Shown here one piece after another: positions 24,012 through 32,557 of a DNA stretch of 45,811 bases (its first letter is position 1; each line of letters starts with the position of its first letter). Source of the DNA: Burkholderiales bacterium UBA4657. Its GTDB lineage: Bacteria > Pseudomonadota > Gammaproteobacteria > Burkholderiales > Burkholderiaceae_E. The position numbers and the translations under genes are program-made. The notes below the pieces were generated by a model that was not told the DNA's origin, made no database searches, and saw only the letters and a list, made by a program, of their open reading frames with translations. The stretch is taken from the NCBI GenBank assembly GCA_002405475.1, contig DHLX01000022.1:1-45811 (forward strand). Reading direction: 5' to 3'.

Positions 24012-25436
24012 ATGCTTAACCAGTTAGTACGCTGGTTCAATGCTGGAAACCGCTCTGGTGACGATAGTCCGTCACTGGAGCGGGTGGTAAAAAAAACCAG
24101 ACGCTCAACCATTGACCTGGCCATTGGTGCGCAAAAGCTGGTACTGATGGCACGCAATGCTACCAGTTCGGCGCAGGAACAAAAAAATCTGGCTCAAAAA
24201 ATTCAAGGTCGCTCCGAACAGACAGTGCTTGATCTGTCGGAGGTTTCCACGACTTGTAGTGATATTGCCCAATCTACCCGTGAATACGTTGGTCTGTCAC
24301 GTCAGTATTCCAACGATTTACGTGATACACGCAATATTTTGCAGGCCGTGAATGAACAGATACGTCTTTTCTCTGATTCGGTCAGAGTCTTGCATGATCA
24401 TGCGCAGGCGGTCAGTGAAATTGTTCAAATGATCAATCAGGTTTCAAAACAGACCACATTGCTTTCCTATAATGCTGCTGTCGAAGCGACTCGTGCCGGT
24501 GATGCCGGAAAAGGTTTTGCCGTGGTTGCAGCAGAAATACGCGACCTGGCGAATCGGGTGCGCGAATCAGCAGAATCGATCTCGGGTCGTGTTGATAATA
24601 TGATGCAGCAGTCTGCTGACTCTAAAAAAGAAATCCAGAAAATCAGCATTAAGGCGCTGGATGCCAATCAGTCGATTCAGGTGGCAGTCGGACATTTTGT
24701 CAATATGATCGAAGGTTTGCAGGGCGTCAACGACCGCGTGCTCGGTATTGATGCGGCCATGAAAACCCTGCATCAACGTACCCGTGATGATTGCCAGCAA
24801 GTACAGGAAATTTCTGCGCTTAGCGACCAGGTATTGAGCGGCATGCTGACCGCCAGCGAAGGGGCGACTGATCTGGTAGGTAAAACCGAAGCTTTACAAA
24901 ATCTGGCTGCCCATGTCGATATAGGCGACCAGATTGATCGTGTTATTCAATATGGCTTTGAACTTCGCCGACAAGTTGAAGCGATCTTATCTGATTTGAA
25001 TACATCTTCCATGAATGTGCTCGACCGGGATTATCAGGAAGTTGCCAACAGTCGACCACAGAAATATAGGACGGCCTACGATCTCGAATTTGAAAAAAGA
25101 GTACAACCGCTGTACGACCGTGCATTGGAACAGCTCGGCTGCCTGTTTTATTGCAATGCTCTGGACATCAATGGTTATGTGCCGGCACATAACAGCAAGT
25201 ATTCAGCTCCTCTCACCGGGCGCTATGAGGTGGATTTAATTCACAGCCGTTCCAAACGCATCATGACTGATGCGGCCAGTCAGCGTGCGGTGAAGCATCA
25301 ACAGAAGTTTTTATTGCAAACCTATTTAAGAGATAACGGGGATGTGGTGTCCGACATTTCCATCCCGCTTTTTGTAGCGGGTACACATTGGGGAGGATTA
25401 AGGCTGGGAGTTGACAGCAATAAATTGACAGAGTGA
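24012..25436 (+). CDS. Soluble methyl-accepting chemotaxis-type protein
   Basis: A 474-residue protein without any membrane segment. Residues about 40-345 form long coiled coils with an MCP signalling tip (INQVSKQTTLLSYNAAVEATRAGDAGKGFAVVAAEIRDLA, in pieces), a variant of the usual QTNLLALNAAIEAARAGE. The C-terminal about 120 residues (LFYCNALDINGYVPAHNSKYS to HWGGLRLGVDS) look like a cytosolic sensor domain of the PAS/Cache kind found at the end of several betaproteobacterial MCPs. AGGAATAGGT precedes ATG 24012, eight bases after dctM. It probably senses a cytoplasmic signal tied to the imported carboxylate. Whether it reaches CheW/CheA is not known. Confidence 0.8.
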   Translation: MLNQLVRWFNAGNRSGDDSPSLERVVKKTRRSTIDLAIGAQKLVLMARNATSSAQEQKNLAQKIQGRSEQTVLDLSEVSTTCSDIAQSTREYVGLSRQYSNDLRDTRNILQAVNEQIRLFSDSVRVLHDHAQAVSEIVQMINQVSKQTTLLSYNAAVEATRAGDAGKGFAVVAAEIRDLANRVRESAESISGRVDNMMQQSADSKKEIQKISIKALDANQSIQVAVGHFVNMIEGLQGVNDRVLGIDAAMKTLHQRTRDDCQQVQEISALSDQVLSGMLTASEGATDLVGKTEALQNLAAHVDIGDQIDRVIQYGFELRRQVEAILSDLNTSSMNVLDRDYQEVANSRPQKYRTAYDLEFEKRVQPLYDRALEQLGCLFYCNALDINGYVPAHNSKYSAPLTGRYEVDLIHSRSKRIMTDAASQRAVKHQQKFLLQTYLRDNGDVVSDISIPLFVAGTHWGGLRLGVDSNKLTE

Positions 25437-25459
25437 TTTGAATAATTAAGGAGACAATC

Positions 25460-26614
25460 GTGAAAACAATTTATTTCAAGCCGCTGATTTTTCTGGCAGT
25501 CTGGATGATGGCTCTGGTCATTACATCCCAGGCGCGGTCTCAGGAGTTGGTATTTGTACAAGTCGCCTCCATGAGTGGCAAGGATGGCGCCGATCTGGGC
25601 CTGGGCTTGCAGGCTGGCATCAAGGCTTATTTTGAGCAGGTGAACCGCCAGGGGGGTGTCAATGGCAGACCACTCAAACTGGTCGTGGTAGATGATGAAT
25701 ATGTCCCCGATAAAACAGTGTCACTGACCGAAAAGGCCATCAAGGATCATGACCCCCTGGCTCTGATTGGTTATCGCGGTACTGCCAATACTCTGGCTCT
25801 GATGAAATCCGGCGTGATGGAAAAAGAACGTATTGCACTGGTTGGCACTTTGACGGGGGCGGCAGCAATTCAGTCGCACCCGTTTATTTTTCATACCAGA
25901 ACACCGTATCCCAGTGAGTTATTCCAGTTGGCGCAACAAGTAGCATCGATTGGACATCAGCGCATAGCCATCTTGCATGTCGATGATGGCTTTGGTCTTT
26001 CCGGGCTGCAGTCATTACAGGAAGCGCTGACCAAAATAAAGATCAAACCGGTCGTTATTGCCAAATATGACAAGGCGGCAGATAAGGTCAACGCCAGTCT
26101 GGATGCTGCGGTCGCGACCCTAGAAGCGGCCAAACCTGATGCCATTCTGGTGGTGGCAGTAGGTGAGCCTGTTTATGAGTTTGTCAAACGTTTGCGTACT
26201 AAGGGCAGTGGTGCTTATGTTTACCTTATGTCGGTGGTAGACCCGAAATTACTGACAGAAAAAGTCGGTAAGGAATTTGCCGCCGGTGTCGGTTTTTCAC
26301 AGGTCTACCCTTATCCTTTTGGCAATCCGGTCTTACCGTTGTTGCGTGATTATCGTGCGGCCCTAGAGCGTTCTTCCCCCGGACTGGCGCCGACCTATTT
26401 TTCTCTTGAGGGTTATGTCAACGCACGTGTGCTGGTAAATGCACTCAGACGCATCAGGGGGCCCATAACCCGCGCCAGTCTGCTTGACGCCCTGCGTAAT
26501 CAGGGCACGATTGACCTGGGCGGGTTGGTACTGGAATACACTCCCAAAAAACAGTCCGGTTCCAGCTTTATTGAACTGACTATACTGGATCGACAAGGAC
26601 GATTGTTGAAATAA
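25460..26614 (+). CDS. ABC-type branched-chain amino acid/amide substrate-binding protein (LivK-like), orphan
   Basis: A 384-residue periplasmic binding protein of the Peripla_BP_6 type. The signal peptide covers about residues 1-28 (cleavage near ARSQ-ELVF). The mature part shows GLQAGIKAYFEQVNRQGGVNGRPLKLVVVDDEY, LIGYRGTANT and HVDDGFGLSGLQSLQEAL in recognisable pieces. The start is GTG at 25460 behind AAGGAG. No matching permease or ATPase genes are present, so it may serve a distant ABC system or a sensor. It lies 23 bases after the chemoreceptor gene and one base before a convergent gene. The ligand is unknown. Confidence 0.85.
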   Translation: MKTIYFKPLIFLAVWMMALVITSQARSQELVFVQVASMSGKDGADLGLGLQAGIKAYFEQVNRQGGVNGRPLKLVVVDDEYVPDKTVSLTEKAIKDHDPLALIGYRGTANTLALMKSGVMEKERIALVGTLTGAAAIQSHPFIFHTRTPYPSELFQLAQQVASIGHQRIAILHVDDGFGLSGLQSLQEALTKIKIKPVVIAKYDKAADKVNASLDAAVATLEAAKPDAILVVAVGEPVYEFVKRLRTKGSGAYVYLMSVVDPKLLTEKVGKEFAAGVGFSQVYPYPFGNPVLPLLRDYRAALERSSPGLAPTYFSLEGYVNARVLVNALRRIRGPITRASLLDALRNQGTIDLGGLVLEYTPKKQSGSSFIELTILDRQGRLLK

Positions 26615-26615
26615 A

Positions 26616-27419
26616 TCAGTCAACCTCTTCGGCTTGTGCGACCAAGTCCCGATAGGCATGCCAGGTGGCATGACCTATCACTGGTGCTGTCAGGATCAGG
26701 CCAACGTAACTCAGTACCAGACTGAAACCAATCAATACAACGATCAGTGCGGCCCATAAATAAAGCGGCAGCATATTGGCCCAAAGTGCACGTGCACTGG
26801 TAAAAATTGCCGACATCGTATCCGCCCGGCGGTCCAGCATCAACGGTACTGCCACTACCGAAATGGCAAACACCAGCGAAGCAAACATAAAACCTGCCAG
26901 CATCCAGACTGCGAGGAATTCAAGGTTATCGAATGAAATAATCTGTTTGAGCATGCCCTGTAACGTGGGAAAGTCGGTCTGTGAAAACAGTGCAAATATG
27001 ACTACCGAAACCCGCGCCCAGACAATCATGCAAAATGTCAATATGACCGCAAAAAATGCGATGGAACCGATATTCCGTTTCCAGCACACCATGCTGTCAA
27101 ATAAATTGGCGACATGGCCATGCTCTCGCTGTCGCGATAACTCATACAGCCCAGCGCACACAAACGGACCCAACAAAAAGAAGCCAGCCGTCAGACCCAT
27201 GGTCAGTTGCCAGCGTGTTTCGTATACGAACACCAGTGTCAGCCCCATGCAGGCAAATACCAGTCCATAGAGTGCGCCTCGAAAGCGCGTTACCAGAAAA
27301 TCTTCCGCGCCTCGTTTCAGCCACACCAAAGGTGCCCCGAGTGTTATTGTTTTAATGCGGTACGCAGGCATGGCGTCCGAGGGGGATGGATCGAGTGTTA
27401 CGGGGTCGAGTGAGGTCAT
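26616..27419 (-). CDS. DUF2189 family membrane protein
   Basis: A 267-residue membrane protein with six hydrophobic segments (first near residue 47, last near 235). The cytosolic N-terminus reads IKTITLGAPLVWLKRGAEDF, typical of the DUF2189 family; GLYELSRQREHG and VVAVPLMLDRRADTMSAIFTS follow. The family is widespread in proteobacteria without a known function. The frame is open to 27491, but ATG 27419 is preferred because GGGAGGAAACAGC lies right before it. It stands alone, divergent from the MBL lipoprotein with 83 bases between them, and converges on the orphan binding protein. Confidence 0.82.
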   Translation of the reverse strand: MTSLDPVTLDPSPSDAMPAYRIKTITLGAPLVWLKRGAEDFLVTRFRGALYGLVFACMGLTLVFVYETRWQLTMGLTAGFFLLGPFVCAGLYELSRQREHGHVANLFDSMVCWKRNIGSIAFFAVILTFCMIVWARVSVVIFALFSQTDFPTLQGMLKQIISFDNLEFLAVWMLAGFMFASLVFAISVVAVPLMLDRRADTMSAIFTSARALWANMLPLYLWAALIVVLIGFSLVLSYVGLILTAPVIGHATWHAYRDLVAQAEEVD

Positions 27420-27502
27420 GCTGTTTCCTCCCAATTGTAAAAACGATAAGATGAGGCATGACCAGCTTAAAATCACGCTGCATAGCAGCATAAAGGTGCG
27501 TT

Positions 27503-28621
27503 ATGCTCAAGCTTCTGCCTGCTTTATGTTGTCTGATAGTAATCGGTGCCTGCGGTAAGATTGACTATCAGCCAGTACCCGACAGGGCTCATCATGGTGC
27601 GCAGGGCTATGTCAATCCTGATGCCAGCAGTCTGCAACGCCACGCGAATGATTTTTGGGACTGGAGTATGCGGCTGTGGCGTTCCGAACCAGAAACTGCC
27701 CCCCAGATTCCCGGGTCATTAGTCCCCGACGTTGGTTTTCTTCAGCGTAATCGTACTGAAAATTCCATAACCTGGGTAGGACACGCCAGTGTCTTATTAC
27801 AAGTGGGTGGCGTGAATATATTGACTGACCCACATTTTTCCAAACGCGCTTCGCCGATAGGTTGGTGGGGACCCAAGCGTCTGCGTTCACCCGGTCTGTT
27901 ACTGCACGAATTGCCCGATCTGGATGTGGTGTTCATTTCGAACAGTCACTATGACCGGCTAGATGAGTCCAGTGTGAAACAGATTGCGCAGAGAAGCAAT
28001 CCTTTGTTTGTTGTGCCTTTAGGGATGGATCAGATTTTGAAGCAGTGGGGAATTACAAAAATCAGTCGACTGGACTGGGGCGAAACCCTCGACGTCAAGG
28101 GAGTACAATTGCAACTGGTTCCAGCACAATCGTGGAGTTGGCGTCTGGAGCAGTCGGCCAACCATACGTTATGGGGTGGGTTGGTGGTGAAGGTTCCCGA
28201 CTTCAGTTTTTACTATGCTGGCTGTACTGCATATGGCGACTTTATCAAAGACATAGGCGACACCCATCAAGGCTTTGACATGGCGATATTTTGTGTCGGC
28301 CAGACGGCCCCGGGTGATTATTATCAAGGCACATTGCTGACACCGGAACAGCTAGTGCAGGCCCACACTGCCTCACGCGCCAGGAAAACTCTGGCGGTAG
28401 GCTGGGGCACATTCCAGCATAATTTGAATGCCGATAATATCCACAATCAGCTTACTGCCGCCACACTGGCGGCGGGCCTGGCTCCAGGGCAGGTAGTGTT
28501 GTTTGACTTGGGCGAGACCGGCATGTGGCGACCGGAAATTCCTGAGGCCATTAAAAATCGCGGTAAAACCCGTGACAATCCTATGCGTCAATGGCGCAAG
28601 GGTGAAGCACGTCCAATGTAG
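27503..28621 (+). CDS. MBL-fold lipoprotein of the NAPE-PLD/UlaG-like family, probable pseudoenzyme
   Basis: A 372-residue protein with a lipoprotein signal (lipobox VIGAC, Cys17) and an MBL-fold domain from about residue 88 (ITWVGHASVLLQVGGVNILTDPHFSKRASP). The fold is close to bacterial NAPE-PLD-like hydrolases, but the metal site is broken. The HxHxDH motif is N147-S-H149-Y-D151-R152, the next His is Ser210 (VPAQSWSWR), the bridging Asp is Cys241 (AGCTAY), and the last His is Gly300 (VGWGTF). Only His149 and Asp151 remain of seven ligands. Reading frame and codon use look intact, so it is not a decayed gene. A binding or structural role in the envelope is inferred. Confidence 0.8.
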   Translation: MLKLLPALCCLIVIGACGKIDYQPVPDRAHHGAQGYVNPDASSLQRHANDFWDWSMRLWRSEPETAPQIPGSLVPDVGFLQRNRTENSITWVGHASVLLQVGGVNILTDPHFSKRASPIGWWGPKRLRSPGLLLHELPDLDVVFISNSHYDRLDESSVKQIAQRSNPLFVVPLGMDQILKQWGITKISRLDWGETLDVKGVQLQLVPAQSWSWRLEQSANHTLWGGLVVKVPDFSFYYAGCTAYGDFIKDIGDTHQGFDMAIFCVGQTAPGDYYQGTLLTPEQLVQAHTASRARKTLAVGWGTFQHNLNADNIHNQLTAATLAAGLAPGQVVLFDLGETGMWRPEIPEAIKNRGKTRDNPMRQWRKGEARPM

Positions 28622-28628
28622 CCACCGG

Positions 28629-29084
28629 CTATTCGACTTCTGCGATCAACTCAATTTCGACACAGGCGCCCAAAGGAATTTGTGCTACGCCGAAGGCGCT
28701 TCGGGCATGCTTGCCTTTGTCACCGAAGACATCAGCCAATAGTTCTGAGCAGCCATTGGTGACCAGATGCTGTTCGGTATAGTCCGGGGTTGAATTGACC
28801 AGCGACATGACCTTGACGATACGTTTGATTTTATTCAGGCTGCCAAGCGTGGTGTGCAGGGTGGCCATCAGATCAATGGCAACGGCACGTGCGGCCAGCT
28901 TGCCTTCTTCGGTCGTCATGTTTTTTCCCAGTTGACCGACCCAGGGTTTGCCGTCTTTTTTGGCAATATGGCCGGAAACGAAGACCAAAGTCCCCGTTTG
29001 TACTGCCATGACGTAGGCAGCGGCGGGCGCACCGGCCTGCGGCAGTTGAATGCCCAGTTGTTCCAGCTTGTCGTATACACTCAT
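28629..29084 (-). CDS. RidA/YjgF family protein
   Basis: A 151-residue protein of the RidA-like (TdcF/YjgH) superfamily, which hydrolyses reactive enamine/imine intermediates. The core shows VSGHIAKKDGKPWVGQLG, LAARAVAIDLMATLHTTLGSLNKIKRIVKV and the C-terminal GKHARSAFGVAQIPLGACVEIELIAEVE, in pieces. The archetypal RidA arginine of the R(S/T)-x-(V/F) motif is present as ARSAFG. It belongs to the longer subgroup of about 150 residues, whose activity is less certain. ATG 29084 follows CAGGAGCAAAA; the longer frame to 29231 would run through the htpG promoter. Divergent from htpG. Confidence 0.83.
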   Translation of the reverse strand: MSVYDKLEQLGIQLPQAGAPAAAYVMAVQTGTLVFVSGHIAKKDGKPWVGQLGKNMTTEEGKLAARAVAIDLMATLHTTLGSLNKIKRIVKVMSLVNSTPDYTEQHLVTNGCSELLADVFGDKGKHARSAFGVAQIPLGACVEIELIAEVE

Positions 29085-29103
29085 TTTTTGCTCCTGTACT
29101 GAT

Positions 29104-29131
29104 CTTGAAATTTTAGCGCCTGTCCCCATGT
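29104..29131 (+). promoter_or_regulatory. Sigma-32 (RpoH) heat-shock promoter of htpG
   Basis: CTTGAAA at 29104-29110, a 13-base spacer and CCCCATGT at 29124-29131 match the sigma-32 consensus (CTTGAAA, 11-15 bases, CCCCATNT) fully. It lies 40 bases before the htpG start and points toward it. Confidence 0.9.
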
Positions 29132-29171
29132 GGTGGCTGTTTGTAAAATAGCATTCATTTTGGAGAAAGTC

Positions 29172-31067
29172 ATGACAACCAGCACTGAACAAGGCAAACA
29201 AACGCTGGGCTTCCAGGCCGAGGTCAAGCAATTATTGCAATTGATGATTCATTCCCTGTATTCAAACAAGGAAATATTCTTGCGCGAACTGGTCAGTAAT
29301 GCCAGCGATGCCTGCGATAAATTGAAATTTGAAGCCTTGAAGCAGCCGGAATTGTACGAAAACGACGCTGACCTGGGCATTCGTGTCGCCTTTGACGCCA
29401 CCCAACGCACTGTGACGATTAGCGACAACGGCATCGGCATGAGTCGTGCCGAGGCGATTGAACATCTGGGCACGATTGCCAAGTCGGGTACCAAGGAATT
29501 TTTTTCCAGTCTGTCAGGCGACCAGCAAAAAGATGCAGCGCTGATTGGACAGTTTGGTGTCGGTTTTTATTCCAGTTTCATTGTGGCCGACAAGGTGACA
29601 GTACTCAGCCGGCGCGCCGGTCAGACCCAGGGTATACGCTGGGAGTCGGCAGGACAAGGCGATTACACCATAGAAGAAATTGATAAACCAGAGCGTGGCA
29701 CCGAGGTCATTTTGCATTTGCGCGAAGGCGAAGATGAATTGCTGTCCTCATGGCGTCTGAAGTCGATTCTGAAAAAATATTCTGATCATATTGCCTTGCC
29801 GATTGTCATGAAAAAAGAACAGTGGGATCAGGATAAAAAAGCCATGGTGCTGACCGAGGAGGATGAAACGGTCAACCAGGCTTCGGCGCTTTGGACGCGC
29901 GCCAAGAGCGATATTAGTGATGAGCAATACGTCGAGTTCTACAAGCATGTGGCGCATGACATGGAGGCGCCTCTGGTCTGGACCCACAACCGCGTTGAGG
30001 GGCGCAGTGAATATACGCAATTACTCTATATTCCGTCCCAAGCGCCGTTTGATTTGTGGGACCGGCAACAGCGCAAGGGTATCAAGCTGTATGTTAAACG
30101 GGTGTTCATCATGGACGATGCTGAACAATTGATGCCGGTCTATTTGCGTTTTGTCAAAGGGGTAGTGGACTCAGCCGATTTACCCCTGAATGTCAGCCGT
30201 GAAATTTTGCAGGAGTCGCGCGATGTTAAGGCCATACGCGAGGGCTGTACCAAGCGTGTTCTGGGCATGCTCGAAGACCTGGCTGAGAACAGGAAAGAAG
30301 ACTATGCCAAATTCTGGGATGCTTTCGGGCAGGTCTTGAAAGAGGGCATGGGTGAGGACTTTGCCAATCAGGAGCGCCTGGCCAAGCTGTTGCGTTTTGC
30401 TTCAACCCGTAACGATAGCGATGACCAGACCGTGTCGCTTGCCGACTATGTGGCGGGCATGAAAGAAGGTCAGGACAAAATTTATTATGTCACGGCTGAG
30501 AATTGGGCGACGGCCAAGGCCAGCCCGCATCTGGAAATATTCCGTAAAAAAGGCGTCGAAGTTTTATTGTTGACCGACCGTGTTGATGAATGGATGCTAA
30601 GCTACCTGCATGAATTTGATGGCAAGGAATGGGTATCCGTCGCCAAAGGCGGTCTTGACCTGGGCAAGCTTGAAACCGAAGAAGAAAAACAGCAACAGCA
30701 AGATATTGAAGGCGAGTTCAAGCCGGTCCTAGACAGCCTGAAACAGATGCTGCAAGACCGTGCCAAGGAAGTGCGCGTGACGCTACGCCTGACCGATTCA
30801 CCGTCATGTCTGGTGGCTGACGAAGGCGATGTCTCGGGCTATTTGCAGCGCATGCTGAAAAATGCTGGACAAAAAGCGCCTGAGTCCAAACCTATACTTG
30901 AGATCAACCCGGCGCATCCACTGGTGCAAAAGCTGAAAGCCGATGACGCGCATTTTGCCGACTGGGCGCACACCCTGTTTGACATGGCATTACTGGCAGA
31001 AGGAGGCCAGTTGCCTGAGCCCGCCAGCTTTGTGCAGCGTATGAATGCCTTGCTGTTGAAGGTCTGA
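29172..31067 (+). CDS. htpG: Molecular chaperone HtpG (Hsp90)
   Basis: A 631-residue bacterial Hsp90. The N-terminal GHKL ATPase domain shows MIHSLYSNKEIFLRELVSNASDA, DNGIGM and GQFGVGFYSSF; the middle domain has LYVKRVFIMDD and PLNVSREILQESR; the C-terminal dimerisation domain ends NPAHPLVQKLK and further helices. The frame is open to 29130, but ATG 29172 is preceded by TGGAGAAAGTC and starts the usual TSTEQGKQTLGFQAEVKQLL. A sigma-32 promoter sits just upstream, so it is heat-inducible. Its stop is one base from the convergent CBS gene. Confidence 0.97.
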   Translation: MTTSTEQGKQTLGFQAEVKQLLQLMIHSLYSNKEIFLRELVSNASDACDKLKFEALKQPELYENDADLGIRVAFDATQRTVTISDNGIGMSRAEAIEHLGTIAKSGTKEFFSSLSGDQQKDAALIGQFGVGFYSSFIVADKVTVLSRRAGQTQGIRWESAGQGDYTIEEIDKPERGTEVILHLREGEDELLSSWRLKSILKKYSDHIALPIVMKKEQWDQDKKAMVLTEEDETVNQASALWTRAKSDISDEQYVEFYKHVAHDMEAPLVWTHNRVEGRSEYTQLLYIPSQAPFDLWDRQQRKGIKLYVKRVFIMDDAEQLMPVYLRFVKGVVDSADLPLNVSREILQESRDVKAIREGCTKRVLGMLEDLAENRKEDYAKFWDAFGQVLKEGMGEDFANQERLAKLLRFASTRNDSDDQTVSLADYVAGMKEGQDKIYYVTAENWATAKASPHLEIFRKKGVEVLLLTDRVDEWMLSYLHEFDGKEWVSVAKGGLDLGKLETEEEKQQQQDIEGEFKPVLDSLKQMLQDRAKEVRVTLRLTDSPSCLVADEGDVSGYLQRMLKNAGQKAPESKPILEINPAHPLVQKLKADDAHFADWAHTLFDMALLAEGGQLPEPASFVQRMNALLLKV

Positions 31068-31068
31068 G

Positions 31069-31647
31069 TCAGGTGGTGGCCGGCTCGGCCTCACTATCCG
31101 CAAAGCGGTGAGCGCGCGCCGAGGTGGCAATTGCTATGCCACAAGCGCGCTCAATACGACTAGCCGAAAGAATGCCTCGCAAGATCGAGCAGCCGTCGCG
31201 CTGCTCGGTCACAATGAGATGGCGTCGACCATAATGCTGCAGGCTGGCAACCACATGGCCGATCAGGGAACGGTGCATAACTTCATAGTCGAGCGCCTGC
31301 CACACATCGACTGGCTCCATCAAATCCTGTATATACAGTTCAGACGCCGATACACCCCGAAGCTGCGCCATTTGTACTGCACGTTCGCCTTGCAAATCGG
31401 CAGCACTGACCATGCCAATCATCCATTGTTCGTGAGTGGTGACAAATGCCAGGCGTACACCAGCGCGAATCATGAGCTGTATGGTGGCTTCGGGGGAATC
31501 ATAGGCGTGTACCGTCACTTGCGGTCCATGTGACAGGTCGGTCAGCACCAGCTCGGCCGGGTCGGTCAGGGTAAGATGGTGCACCGGATCCGGGTCGATC
31601 AGAACCGGCACATGCACCGGCGTTAAACTCAGAGGGGTGAAGTCCAT
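31069..31647 (-). CDS. CBS-domain protein
   Basis: A 192-residue protein that appears to hold a CBS-domain pair: the first from about residue 36 (GPQVTVHAYDSPEATIQLMIRAGVRLAFVTTHEQWMIGMVSAADL) and the second from about 105 (IQDLMEPVDVWQALDYEVMHRSLIGHVVASLQHYGRRHLIVTEQ), given here in pieces of a recognisable pattern. CBS pairs bind adenine nucleotides or other ligands and regulate partners. No enzymatic or membrane domain is attached. GAAAGGAAGTAATC before the ATG is a good ribosome binding site. Divergent from the spermidine-synthase-like gene. Partner unknown. Confidence 0.75.
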   Translation of the reverse strand: MDFTPLSLTPVHVPVLIDPDPVHHLTLTDPAELVLTDLSHGPQVTVHAYDSPEATIQLMIRAGVRLAFVTTHEQWMIGMVSAADLQGERAVQMAQLRGVSASELYIQDLMEPVDVWQALDYEVMHRSLIGHVVASLQHYGRRHLIVTEQRDGCSILRGILSASRIERACGIAIATSARAHRFADSEAEPATT

Positions 31648-31726
31648 GATTACTTCCTTTCACTCTGCAGGTTAGCGCTCTAATAGTGCCCGATTAACCG
31701 TAATTTTGTCTGTGACCAAATCAGCT

Positions 31727-31738
31727 AAATGATCATTT
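31727..31738. promoter_or_regulatory. 12-base perfect palindrome before the spermidine-synthase-like gene
   Basis: AAATGATCATTT is a perfect palindrome ending seven bases before ATG 31746, in the 98-base divergent gap with the CBS gene. It could be an operator. No ribosome binding site is visible between it and the ATG. Confidence 0.3.
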
Positions 31739-31745
31739 TCTATTC

Positions 31746-32516
31746 ATGAATGCCCGCTCTAGCGCCAATCTGGCTGATATCAGCATTTCCGAATCTGATG
31801 GCGTACGCTATTTACATTTTGGAACCCCCTGGGTGCAGGGTGCCATGCGTTTGGCCCATCCTTACGCTCTCGAACTGGACTACATCAAAAATATGATGGC
31901 GTGGTGGTTGTTCCTGCGACCCGTTGCAACGACATGTATTTCGCAGCTGGGCTTGGGTGCTGCGGCCTTGAGCAAGTTTTGTCTCAGACGCTGTGCGCCG
32001 GCGCGAATCAGTGTGGTGGAAATCAACCCGCGAGTGATTCAAATCGCGCAGGATTTTTTTCATTTTCCCGTCAGCCATGAACGACTTGAACTCTTTTGTT
32101 GTGACGCACAAACGTGGCTGCAGCAGCAGCCGCAAGCAAGCTGCCAGATTTTGCAGGTCGATCTGTACGATGCCGAGGCACGTGGCCCGGTCCATGACAG
32201 CCTGGACTTTTATCAGGTTTGCCGTGAGGTATTGACCGAGCCCGGCATACTGGTGGTCAACCTGTTTGGTCAGCATCAGAGTTTTACTCGCAGCATGCGC
32301 CATCTCGCACAAGTATTTGATGGACGGTTGGTCAGCTTAAGGCCGACCGCAGAGGGCAATACTGTGGTGCTGGCATTTCTTGGTCCGGTCTTGCAAGTGG
32401 CGTGGCCCGTCTTGATGCAGCGGGCACAACAGCTTGAGAAAAAAACCGGCTTGCCGGCAACTGGATGGGTTAAATGGCTAAAGAAGCAACGCCCTGGTGC
32501 TTTTTTTATGGTATAA
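31746..32516 (+). CDS. Spermidine synthase-like protein (Rossmann methyltransferase fold)
   Basis: A 256-residue protein with the S-adenosyl-type Rossmann fold of the spermidine synthase group: SQLGLGAAALSKF (residues about 66-78) as motif I, VVEINPRVIQIA with the acidic ribose ligand, then QILQVDLYDAEARG and GILVVNLFG. The region normally carrying the catalytic aspartate of aminopropyltransferases is VDLYD, so true spermidine synthesis is uncertain. Proteins of this type in betaproteobacteria are usually annotated as spermidine synthase without proof. No SpeD gene is near. The start at 31746 is the first ATG; no Shine-Dalgarno is evident. Next gene begins 41 bases later. Confidence 0.7.
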   Translation: MNARSSANLADISISESDGVRYLHFGTPWVQGAMRLAHPYALELDYIKNMMAWWLFLRPVATTCISQLGLGAAALSKFCLRRCAPARISVVEINPRVIQIAQDFFHFPVSHERLELFCCDAQTWLQQQPQASCQILQVDLYDAEARGPVHDSLDFYQVCREVLTEPGILVVNLFGQHQSFTRSMRHLAQVFDGRLVSLRPTAEGNTVVLAFLGPVLQVAWPVLMQRAQQLEKKTGLPATGWVKWLKKQRPGAFFMV

Positions 32517-32557
32517 AACCTCAGAGTCTTGAGACGGTCAACCTACACTAACCGAAT

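Noticed and set aside
26776..27270. 164-codon plus-strand frame across the DUF2189 gene
   Set aside because: The minus-strand gene has a strong ribosome binding site, membrane helices and a family match; the plus frame is low-complexity without a start signal.
31078..31090. GGCCG-GCT-CGGCC hairpin between htpG and the CBS gene
   Set aside because: Short, inside coding sequence and without a T run, so not a convincing bidirectional terminator.
32484..32507. Possible intrinsic terminator at the end of the spermidine-synthase-like gene (AAGCA...TGCTT plus seven T)
   Set aside because: Only five base pairs with a nine-base loop, inside coding sequence; too weak to list.
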